A stretch of 64,000 bases of DNA, taken from positions 2,418,001-2,482,000 of the forward strand of contig PQWQ01000004.1 in the NCBI GenBank assembly GCA_002943765.1, in the 5' to 3' direction. The stretch comes from Psoroptes ovis. Its lineage: Eukaryota; Arthropoda; Arachnida; Sarcoptiformes; Psoroptidae. The stretch's first letter is position 1; each line of letters opens with the position of its first letter. The notes below the pieces were generated by a model. The model ran no database searches, was not told the origin of the DNA, and worked only from the letters and a program-made list of their open reading frames with translations. A program made the translations under genes and the position numbers. Shown piece after piece: positions 42,717-53,430 of this stretch.

Positions 42717-42797
42717 TTTGGTTGTCCCATAAGTTCTTGTCGTTTCTTTAATTTTTTTTCAGTTTGAAAAACGGCAAGAACTTATGGGACACCCTAA
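42717..42797. mobile_element. Mariner-like MITE, family B
   Basis: An 81-bp inverted-repeat element. The left arm GGTTGTCCCATAAGTTCTTG matches the right arm (read on the minus strand GGTGTCCCATAAGTTCTTG), and complementarity continues through a GTCGTTT/GCCGTTT block, giving arms of nearly 30 bp around a T-rich centre. The right end CCCTAA abuts TA at 42798-42799. On the left a TA lies two bases further out than expected, so that boundary is uncertain by 2 bp. The sequence differs from family A although both ends begin in a mariner-like way. No coding capacity. Confidence 0.75.
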
Positions 42798-42854
42798 TAC
42801 TTTGGCTTATTCGACGGTTCAAACGTTCAACAACTCAACAACATATAACCCCAA

Positions 42855-42891
42855 CTGCTGTTGCTGATACTGCTGCTGCTGCTGTTGCTGC
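42855..42891. repeat. Imperfect (CTG)n repeat
   Basis: CTG units interrupted by TTG and ATA. Translated, it gives alanine- or leucine-rich low-complexity frames. Confidence 0.75.
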
Positions 42892-44533
42892 TCATACTAC
42901 CTTACCAGTTGATGGAACTTTTATTTTTTGTTCAATTTTTTCTCTAGAATAGCTTTGCCTTGGACTTGTCCCAACAATAATAATATTTTATTATTTAGAA
43001 ATTTTTATTATTTTTTATTTCATTTTTATTCAAAGTTAGTTGATTTATTCGCTCCTTTTCAGTTGTTTCACTTGGTGTGCAAATGCCAGGGCAGTGTGTA
43101 TTGAAATATAAAGATTCATTATAATTTATTTATTTATTCTTTCTGGTTTGTCAGGTTATATTATTTTCTGGCATATTTATGAGATGAAATAGAGTAAAAT
43201 TTTTTTGAAAATTACGAAAATTAAATGAAATAATACAAATATGATTTGATGTAATCATTTTTTAAACAAGAAATTTACAAGTTTACAAACAATTCATCAT
43301 CAAACTGAATAGATCAATTGTTGAAAATTGGTTTCATTCATTCATTCAATCATTCCTTGTGAATATGAATTCCACGTTGAACTTTTTGGATTCAAAATCA
43401 AACATTTTTCGATTATATTTTTTTTTAATTTTATTTTCTTCTTGTTACCACAACTACTACAGGTTTTTGAACTGAAAATTTCTAATTTTATTGTTTTGAA
43501 TTATTTAAATTATTTATATTTAGTATGAATACAGCGACCAAACCAAAAACATAATGATAGTAGTAGAAACCGATTGAGAATAATAAGAATATGATTAAAA
43601 AAAATGAAATAAAATAAGAAAAAACAATTCAATTTCGGGAGTATCAATATACCAGTGTTTTCTGGTATTGTTTAGGAATTTTCTGTAACTTTCCAATGTA
43701 TTTTTTTTTATTGTAACATTTTGTGATTATTAAAAAAAGTTTTTGGTTGATTGTGGCGCACATTTTCATTTTGAGTAATAATGATGAAAATGATAATAAT
43801 AATAATAATAATGGTATTATCATTTTTATTATTAATAAATGATATATGTAGAAATTGATAGAGATATTATTATCAATATTAGTATTATGAATATGGAAAT
43901 TAAAATGAAAATATATCATTTCAATGTAGAAAACAATCAAAATGGAAATATAGTTGAAAATCAATTTAGATATTTTCATATATATTGCTTTATTATTTTT
44001 CTTGATTCAAGGTGTTGAAAAATGTAGGAAAAAAAGCTCTTCAACACAGAATTATGATAAATAATTTAATAATATTGAAAATAATGACAAAAATATCAAA
44101 GAATGGACATAATGCACAGGTGAATGAATTTAATTCGAAATGACCAACGAAAGGAATCCAATAAAAACTTGGCAAAAGCAAAAAGTAAATTGTCAAATCA
44201 ATTTACTACAATCAAATTTAAATTAAAATTTGCGATTATCAAAAGTGATGATTGATATTGTTTGGTTGTTGTTGTTGATAAATAGTATGTTTCAGTATTA
44301 TTATCCTATTATAATAATTATTATAATCATTTTCAAATATGACTAATTATCATTTTAATTATATCATAATTTGCTGTCATTTTTCCGCTTGAAAATATTA
44401 TTATTATTATAATAATCAGTCATTATTCAATTATTATTGTTTCATCAGTGATTAATATTTGTATATCATTATTCAGCCATTCGAAAAAAAAATACCAAAA
44501 TGTGTGCTTCGGTGTGGCTGAGATGTGTGGACC

Positions 44534-44534
<1 letters not shown>

Positions 44535-44562
<28 letters not shown>
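44535..44562. repeat. (CA)14 microsatellite
   Basis: Fourteen perfect CA units. A shorter AC array lies at 44813-44830. Confidence 0.9.
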
Positions 44563-44564
<2 letters not shown>

Positions 44565-44912
44565 AGCACACATACACGCAGATATATTTTAATATAAATT
44601 AATACATACACACACACACTTGCACATGAATGAATTTGTCAAAACTTTTTTCCATATTTTTCCGTATATTTTTTTTTTTCATCTTCATTCAATTATTCAT
44701 TCTGTCAATTATGAATGAATGAATTTTGTTTTTTTTTTCTGAATTTTTTTTTTCTGTGAATATTCATTCAAATATAATTAAAAGTTGGCCGTAGAAAATA
44801 TGATAATATACGACACACACACACACACACATACGACAATATTAAATGAAAATGAAATAGGAAACATGTCGTTTAATATCGTTATTATTATCTCTGCAAA
44901 AGATGACATAGT

Positions 44913-44941
44913 TTTAAAATGAAATGTCATTTCATTTTAAA
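44913..44941. repeat. Hairpin, 13-bp arms and 3-base loop
   Basis: Arms TTTAAAATGAAAT (44913-44925) and ATTTCATTTTAAA (44929-44941) pair perfectly around the loop GTC. Confidence 0.8.
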
Positions 44942-46238
44942 TTAAATGATATTACAGGTAATTTTTTTAATTAAATAATTAATAGTAATAATAGTAATTA
45001 TTATCAATGATTAATTGTATTTTTTTTTTTTTTGAAACAACAAAAAAAGTGTTTTAATAATTATTATGAGAAATGATGATAATGATGATTTAATTATTAT
45101 TTTGAACAGTTTTTGATTTAATAATAATCATTATCATCATCACAGTTATAATTATTATTGTTAATATTATCATTGATTTTTTGGATATTATCGACGATCA
45201 ATATTTTGAATAAAAAAACTCAAAATTCATGATTTTATTTTATTTTTCGGTGCGTATTTTTCAAGGTTTTCGGAATTGGTGATGCTCAACAACCACAGCA
45301 ACAACAACAGCAACACATGTCCAATGTGATCATGGACATATTTGCATTTTTTCCTTCAAATTCAAATGATGTTCGATTGTTTATTTGTGATGAGCTTCGA
45401 TTTAAAAAAAACATCCACAGAAAAAAAAGGCTCAAATTAAGCTGTCATGTAGTGATTTATTTATTCATTTATTTATTCAATTTAGTCTATTGTTTATTAA
45501 AATTTACAAGTCAAAAATTTACACAATTTACTGGGCGAAAAAAAATGGGAAAGCTAAAACCGAATCCAAATGCATGAATACGAATGATGAACATTTGTTT
45601 TTTGATTTTTTTTCTCGATTTTTTTTTCAAGTAAAACATATTTAATTTTTTTTTATATGAATAATCTGAATACTAATAAAAATAATAGCGGTGAATACAA
45701 CGATAATAATAAAAAATAATGATATCCGTTCGAATGTACGAACCAACCAACTAAAACTAAATTTCGCCGAATTCAAATAAATGTTTTTTTTTATTTTGAT
45801 GAAACTTGTTCATTTATGCTTATTTGCTTGTCGTATTTCTTTCTTATTATATTATTATTATTATTATTTCTATTATTTCATTTCACAATGTAATAAAATA
45901 GAAATAAAAAAAATGATAATAATAACAATATAATTACTTCTGGTCGTGGTGTGGTGGCACAACCCTGAACTCTATTGAAATATAAATAAATGTACGAATG
46001 TTTGAATGTATGAAATGAATAAATGAATACATAAATAAATAAATGAAAAAATAAATAAATAATGCAACGCATATGAATAAAATAAATCGAAATAAATGAA
46101 AATAAATATAAAAAAAAATTCAAATTGAATGGTATTGAATTTGAATTCAATGATATTGAATAATGATAATGATAATAATGAAAATGTAATACCAAAAATA
46201 GAATACAACATGTCATATGGTCATATATTCGACACGCG

Positions 46239-46252
46239 TTACCTTTGACCTT
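46239..46252 (-). promoter_or_regulatory. DR1-like nuclear-receptor motif
   Basis: On the minus strand the bases read AAGGTCAAAGGTAA: an AGGTCA half-site, one spacer base, and AGGTAA. This matches the direct-repeat-1 pattern bound by RXR/USP and HNF4-type nuclear receptors. No gene nearby gives it a target, and a single 13-base match can occur by chance. Confidence 0.3.
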
Positions 46253-46379
46253 GGAGTATTTGGGAAAATTTGTATTACTTTTCTGTATGTGTATTACATT
46301 GACTATGGTGGAAAACGTTCATTATTATCATGAATATAACTGTAACTGTAAAATGAAAAAATGAAAAATTGTAATTTTA

Positions 46380-46410
<31 letters not shown>

Positions 46411-46821
46411 TCGTATATTTTTATGCATAAAAGCAAAAGTTCAATTTGTAATTTGTGATTTTGAATTGAATTGAATTCAAAATGTAAAATAACAAAAAAT
46501 TATTCAATAAATAAATTATTCGCATTCGTATTACCATTATTATTATTATTACTATTGTCAAGATTATTATCATGTAATAACGAACGGGAAAATATCAAAT
46601 TTTCTGAATGTAATTCAATACAGAAAATTTCAATTTATCATTAGGAATTTTTTTCATTTTTCATCACACAAAAACATTATTTATCATACATTTATTGAAA
46701 AAAAATGGATGAAAATCGAGTGAATGTTTTCTGCTGAAAACTAATAGAAAAAATTGAAACCAAACCAAGAAAATCAAATCATAAAATTAAAATCAATAAT
46801 TAAATTTCATCATCGAATCTC

Positions 46822-46848
46822 GATGATGATGATGATGATGATGATGAT
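46822..46848. repeat. (GAT)9 microsatellite
   Basis: Nine perfect GAT units. Confidence 0.9.
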
Positions 46849-49800
46849 TTGATTCAATTAGATTTTGATATTTTCTTTTTTTTTCGGTTTGGTTCAAATT
46901 ACGAATAAAGAAAAAAGCTTGTAATAATGATTTTCGATGATGTTTGCTCCGGTGGTATCTGTGTATTTTTGACTTGGGCAACAAAACAAACAAACAGTGT
47001 TCAAGAAAAAAGTTCAAATGTCAAGCCATTGACATAACAATTTTCTACGAACACGAAAAAGTGTGTGTGTGGAACTGTATCGAAAGTAATAAGGAGAGAG
47101 TGAGATGGAGAAAAAAGTTTGATTTCAGCTGTTCATCATCAAATGATAATTTCAATGATTTTGCTGCACGAATTGCTTTTGAATTCGATTGAATGAAATT
47201 GAATTTTTTTCATTCTTATATTTCAATTCTCAAAATTTGTCATTATAATAATATTATCGCAACAAATTTTTTTTTTGCTTTGATATCTGATATTCTTCTC
47301 GTGTGTGTGTGTGTATACCCTGTGTTTGTTGAACAAATTTTCGAAACCAAATAACCAAAATATCAAATGATGATGATGATAATATCTACATCTTTTTCGG
47401 TAACAAGATAATCATTAGGAAATGATCATGTTTTTCAAATGAAAGTTACAAAGAAAAAAAGTTTTCTTTGAATTTTGTTGAAAAATTTTGATTCAAAGAT
47501 ATTCTCTTCGATGAGTTTCAATGATAATAATAATAATCAAGATGATGATGGCAATGATGATCAAGATGATGAAACATTTTCGATAGTTTTTCTTTGTTTG
47601 CGGCTAGAAAAATGTTCAATAAATGCATAAATGAAATGAAACTATGAAATGATTTTGAAACGATATCAAAAGATTAAAATCAATGAATCAATGAAAAAAT
47701 TTCAAAACAAACGTAGGGCAAAGAAAAACTAATCAAAATCAAATTTTCCAATCATCATCCTCAACACACACAAATATATCTATCTGAGATCTATCTCTGT
47801 GTGTGTATATGAGGTTCATTGTGATGATGATTGAATCAAATGATCGAATTGATTGAATCAAATTCAATCATCTGATTCAATGATATGATATCAAGTTAAG
47901 GAATTTCATTTTCTCGTTTTCAAAAAGTTTTTTTTGCATCAAAAATTGGAAGAAAAACAAATCAACAAGAACTTTACTACTACCAGCAACGACAACAGCA
48001 ACTCATTGATTTCAAATTCAAAAACATTTGAAACGAACAAATAAATGAATGAATGATCGAAATATCGAAATTATTCAATTTAAAATCAAAAATTCTTGTG
48101 TTTTCCTTTTTTGAAAAATTTCAATTTGTTCATCCGTTCATTCAGTCATTCATAGATTTATCCAAGTTTCAATTGAAAAATATTTGAAAATTCTAGAAAT
48201 TCTTTAAAAATACATGAAGTAATCGAAAGAATTTAAAATATTTTTTCCTCCTCTGCTCATTGATTCCGTTGAATTCGTTGTTGGTTGGTTGCTTGATTGT
48301 TGTTGTTCACTGTTGTTGTTGTTTAATGAAATGAAAAATTAGAACCGAAAAATTTTTTACAGAAAAGAAAATTTCGCGATCTTTCATTTGTTTGTTGCTG
48401 GAGTCTTGGATATTTACCCAACAAATGCATGTATTGATTGCTGGCGTATCGGTTGTTTTTCGGGTGAAAATTTTCAGGTTTAACTCCTTTGTTTACCAAT
48501 TTTTCCTTTTGGAACATTCTATTATTGAATATTATTATCGAAGGAAAAAGCTAAGAATTATTCAAATGAATCGAGCAAAACTCAGGTGTTTTGACATGTC
48601 GGATGGTTGGTGTGTGTGAATAAAACAACAACAACAAACAATAATTCATCAATTGATTATTTGTATTGGCAAAAAAAAAGGGTGAAATTGGGGCAAATAT
48701 GCACCGAGAAAATATTCTTTCCTGTAAATAAATAAATGGAAGAATATATTTGAATTTACATTAACAACAAAACAAAACAAAGCCGAACAAAACGGAGCAA
48801 AACCAAACTAAAGAATAGACAAAGAAAACCAATTCAAGAATTGTAAAAAGAATTAAAATGGAAGCGAAAAAAAAAAATTAATGGCAAATGGTAATAATAA
48901 TATTAACGATAATAATAATGATTATTATTATAAAATAAAATGAGAATTCAATCGAATTCAATTCAATTGAATCAATATAAGAAGAATCGATGTAAAAATT
49001 GATGCAAAAATTGATGGAAAATTAATACAAATAGCAAAAGCATTTGGAAGAAACGACGAAGACGAGAAAATACGAATAGTTAAGAAGATTATATCAAACA
49101 GATAAGTTGATTAAATATTTTTTTTTATTTTTCAACGAAAAAAAAAAATTCAAACAAAATACGAAACGAAATATAACAACAACTACGACTAATGAATTAT
49201 TTGAACGAAATACGAATAATACAAATAGCATCAGCAGCAGCAACATCATTTCATCAAAAGCAATTTTCAATTTTCAATAATAATGCTTTTTTCCGATACT
49301 TATTTGTGTGTTTTGGTGTGTGTGTTTGTGTGTGTGTATTTATATTTATATTCATTTTCAGTTACATTAAAAAAATTGAATTTATACAATATGAAAGCAA
49401 ATTGATGAATTATTTTAGAATTTTGTTTCATTATTTACTTTGTTATTTTTTGAAGATTTTCATCACCAAAGCTAAAGATTTTGTCAATGACACAAAACAC
49501 ATCGAAATAGATTGAATGAATTGTGATTGTTATTTTTTTACAATTCGGTAATGTGTGTATTGGTGTTGGGGTGTTTGTTATTATGTGAAAGCCTTTGAAA
49601 ATGTATTACAAGTGTGTTGCTGCTGATGCTGCTTAAATATTGGTAAATTATTACTAATAATAATAATGATGATGATGATGATTTAGTTGAACATGAAAAA
49701 TTCTGAGAATCAAAGAAAAATATGGGGAAATATGGAAGAAATATTGGAAAAAATATTGAAAAATAAATAAATAAACGGAAGTTTTGTGCATCTTAATTCA

Positions 49801-49883
49801 ATGATTTTATCAGAATAAGAAGAAGAACAAGAAAATTATCATCATTTGTGCTTGGTAAATGTCTTTAATACTATGAGTAAATA

Positions 49884-49907
49884 ATGATGATGATGATGAT
49901 GATGATG
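49884..49907. repeat. (ATG)8 microsatellite
   Basis: Eight perfect ATG units, which create a false poly-Met frame. Confidence 0.9.
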
Positions 49908-49979
49908 GGAACCATATTTTTTGCCCCATCAATTTTCAATATACATCCATTCATATTTACCCATTATTACATTTTAGAC

Positions 49980-49980
<1 letters not shown>

Positions 49981-50012
<32 letters not shown>
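49981..50012. repeat. (TG)16 microsatellite
   Basis: Sixteen perfect TG units, the longest dinucleotide array in the window. Confidence 0.92.
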
Positions 50013-50014
<2 letters not shown>

Positions 50015-50444
50015 TAAGCATTCATTGCTTTACTTTGTCTTTCATCTTCTTTACTTTGCATGGTTTGTTTCATCTTTATTTTTTTCAGCATTTTACTTTG
50101 GTTTATAATATGTCTTCGGTGTATTCCATTTATTTCTTTACTCATTCCTTAATTCATTCATTCATTCATTTGCTATACTTTTTTTTCTTTTAATTTCATT
50201 GCTTTTTTCATCAAATCTTATAACACATACATCATACTTACATTCGTACGCATACTTATACACAAACAAATGAGATAATGTTATTTGTTTTTGCTTCAAT
50301 GCATTCAACTAATTCTTGTTATTTTTTTTATTTTTTATTTCATTACACATTTTTTTTCATTTTATTTTATATTTCTTTACTTTTAAAGATTTGATTTACT
50401 TTATTTTATTTATTTATTTATTAATTTATTTATATTTCCATCAT

Positions 50445-50446
<2 letters not shown>

Positions 50447-50485
<39 letters not shown>
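50447..50485. repeat. (TCA)13 microsatellite
   Basis: Thirteen perfect TCA units. Confidence 0.92.
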
Positions 50486-51246
50486 ACATTGAAATCATCA
50501 AAATCATCTTCATTTTTTACAAACATTTTCATTTTATTTATTTATTTTTACTTCAACATCGATTTATATTCGAAATGAAATAAAATAGAAAAAAAAGTGA
50601 TGAAAATGAATTTTGAAACTTATGGAAAAATACACAACGCAGTGAGTGAAGAGAAATAAAAGTATAGATTGGTACAGAATATTTACGAAAAAAAAAAAAA
50701 TGGAAAACTTTCGTCAATTATTTAAAATATTTGTTGATAATAACGATAATAATAATAATAATAATCATAATGATAATGTAAAAATCTTATAAAATCCAAC
50801 TAATGAAAAATTTCAGAAAACTTGGAATTTTACGAAGTAAAAAAGTGGAAAAATTACTTGAGAAATTATATAAGAAATCATAATAATAATAATCGTAACA
50901 TTAAACGAAGAATTGATGTTACGAATCGATGGTACGAATCGAGTGAATTCACCATAGAATAAATCTCATAAACAAAATGAAAATAATAATTTCAAGCAAA
51001 ATTAACGAAAATCTTTTAAAAATTCATTTAATTAATTGATTTTTTCCTTGTTTTGAAAATCGTACAATATTTTTATCAAAATTTTCAACTAAACAATCAT
51101 ATTGATAATGATTATGGCAAGCAATAAGCAATAAGGATTCAAAGGCGATTGATTTACAGTTAAAGGTGAATTTTGTTTGCTTTTCATTCTTCAATTTTAA
51201 AATGGATTTGAGTTTAAATTGATACTTTGCTTCTTAGCAATTTTGG

Positions 51247-51278
51247 ATGTCCATATGCTGGTGGTTGCATATGGACAT
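51247..51278. repeat. Hairpin, 12-bp arms and 8-base loop
   Basis: ATGTCCATATGC (51247-51258) pairs perfectly with GCATATGGACAT (51267-51278) around TGGTGGTT. Unlike most palindromes here, it is not made of simple-repeat units. Confidence 0.8.
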
Positions 51279-52028
51279 GATGAGGCTGTGTGTGTGTTCG
51301 TGTATTTGATGTGTGTGGACATATCAATCATATTAAATGTATTCAAACATTTTTTCTGCAATTTACAAGCAATTTCACAGAGCAGGCGAGAAAAATGTCG
51401 ATTTTTATTTCTTTTCAATTTAAAGTTTGAAAATTATTTAAAATTTTGAAAATTCAATTTTATCATTTCAGATTAAAAGCAAAATCACATACTTACATAT
51501 TGATTAATAATGAAATCATATGTGCAAATATATATTTGGTAATGATGATATTTGTTGATTGATTGAAAATTATTATCATTCTAAACTATTAAATTTTATT
51601 ATAAATTATTATATTTTCAATTTAGAAAAAAAATATTCAATTTAATAATTCATTTTCAAAAGAAAAAAATCTGTGAATGTTTTCTTCTTATTTATTCGGA
51701 TTCATTATGGAAGAAAATAAGCATTTGAATGTAGGAAAAATACAGAAATCGTAATCATTTTTTTTTTCATAAAATAATGATGATAATAATTTCACATAGG
51801 GGAAAAAACAAGGTGATTAAATCTTTAAGTAAGTAAATGAAAAAAATATTTAGATGTTTAATATTGAAAAAATTTCAAAGAAAACCTACGCTTTCAAATA
51901 GGAAAAAATTATTATTGATAATAATAAATAATAATCAATTTGTTTAAGAAAAATTCATGTGAAAAATGCTTAAAAAAAATGTTTGAAAATTATTGAAAAA
52001 TATTAATTTAATGTGTTTGATGTGCATT

Positions 52029-52049
52029 TGTGTGTGTGTGTGTGTGTGT
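52029..52049. repeat. (TG)n microsatellite
   Basis: Ten TG units. Confidence 0.85.
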
Positions 52050-52347
52050 CATTTTTTTCAAGTGTAAAGATTTAAATTTTTAGTCGAAAAAAAATAGAAA
52101 AAAAATTAATAAATTTCCATGCTGTGTTCACATGTATTTTAATGTATTTCTGTAAATGTGTGTGTTTAACTTATATGTTGTGTTCAAGTGTGTCCAAGTT
52201 GGTGATGAACATCATTTTCTTAAGATGTTTAATGATTAAATTCTCATGAAAATTATTTAAGGAAGATATTTGAAATTAATAAAAAGAAAAATCATAAATT
52301 AGTTTTAATTTTTTTTTTTTGAAGATTTTCGATTACTTTTTTGATTT

Positions 52348-53221
52348 CTAAAATACAACAGGACAGACTGTTGGCATCCAAACACATAATTCACAAACAC
52401 CGATTTCGATGCCCATCGGTCGACACCATTGATATTCATAAAATTCAAATTCATATGCAACACCAATAGGTTGTATGATTGGCAATGGCGGCAATATTGG
52501 AAATGGTGGCGGTGCAATTATTGGCGGTAAAAATTGTCTTCCATCTAAATCATGATTTGTAAGATGATCATAATTTATTGATTCAGCATTAATCGGTCGA
52601 TTATTGTCGGCTGTTGTTTCTATAAAATGTTCTTGTCGATTATAATTACTATTGTAATTGATTATTGGTAATGTTTCATTCATTTCAATTAAGCTTGTAT
52701 TTGATTTTTGTAATTTTAATATCACATAAATATTGCGTGTAATTGATTTCGTTTCACTATTTTGATCATTTAAATAAATACGAATAGTTTGATTATTATT
52801 TTGGCCATTCGTTCCGGTGGTTGTACATTCATTCGGCATCAATAAACGTTTCAATGTAATAATTGTTGCATTACACTTGTTCATTGTTTCATTATTTGTT
52901 GATAAATTTTCTACCAACAGCTTTTGAACATCATTACGATAATTATGTAGGCGTCGGTAATTCATTAATCGTTGATCTGTTTTATTTTTTAAATGTCAAT
53001 TTTTATTTTAAAATTTTAATTTTAAAATAATCGGAAAAAAATAAAATAAATTTAAAATGGCAAAAAAAATCATTTTAAATAATTCATTAAATCATTGAAT
53101 CATTTATTTATTACTTACTGCCGCCAGTAGGATTGTACATTGATTGTAGTGATTGTTGAATGACAAATATTACGGCCAAAATTACATTGAAAATTATGTT
53201 GAATGAACTTTTCGATGCCAT
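52348..53221 (-). CDS. Unrecognised secreted, N-glycosylated, proline-rich protein (two exons)
   Basis: Exon 1 is 53119-53221 and exon 2 is 52348-52976. The 141-base intron has a GTAAGT donor and an ACAG acceptor, and joining restores one frame of 243 residues ending in TAG. Residues 1-27 look like a signal peptide: Lys-4, then a hydrophobic stretch at about 9-21. The chain has six N-glycosylation sequons (Asn 58, 63, 70, 96, 127, 134), a proline-rich segment at 184-206, an aromatic/acidic YEFEFYEYQ segment at 209-217, and six cysteines (69, 85, 219, 229, 232, 239), four of them in the last 25 residues. No family is recognised. I infer an extracellular or membrane-associated protein with a disulphide-bonded tail. 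A TATA-like box lies about 200 bases upstream, and an ATTAAA signal about 40 bases after the stop. The start is the only ATG that precedes the signal peptide. Confidence 0.75.
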
Positions 53222-53420
53222 TTTTTCTCTCTACAGAATTATTTTATCAGAATCAAAAAATGTTTATAATTACTTATGCGGCAAAATTTTAAATTGGAAT
53301 CGGTATTTTTTTTTTGGCTTCGAATAAAATTTAAATTTATTTTAATTTTGATTAGTCGAAAAAGTTTTTTCGTTGTTATAATTCAATCACATATGAAAAT
53401 AAATGAACAATGTATCCATG

Positions 53421-53430
53421 TATTTATATA
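53421..53430 (-). promoter_or_regulatory. TATA-like box of the secreted-protein gene
   Basis: The minus strand reads TATATAAATA about 200 bases upstream of the ATG at 53221, which would give a 5' leader of roughly 170 bases. In DNA this AT-rich such a match is only suggestive. Confidence 0.35.

Larger units (their letters stand above)
42800..52347. other. Non-coding stretch upstream of the gene cluster
   Basis: AT-rich DNA with CTG-type repeats (42855-42891), dinucleotide and trinucleotide arrays, two clear hairpins and a DR1-like motif. No supportable complete gene. Possible exons at about 45274 and 47129-47192 are listed as findings. Confidence 0.6.

Noticed and set aside
49884..50108. Frame starting with eight Met
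   Set aside because: Artefact of the (ATG)8 and (TG)16 microsatellites.
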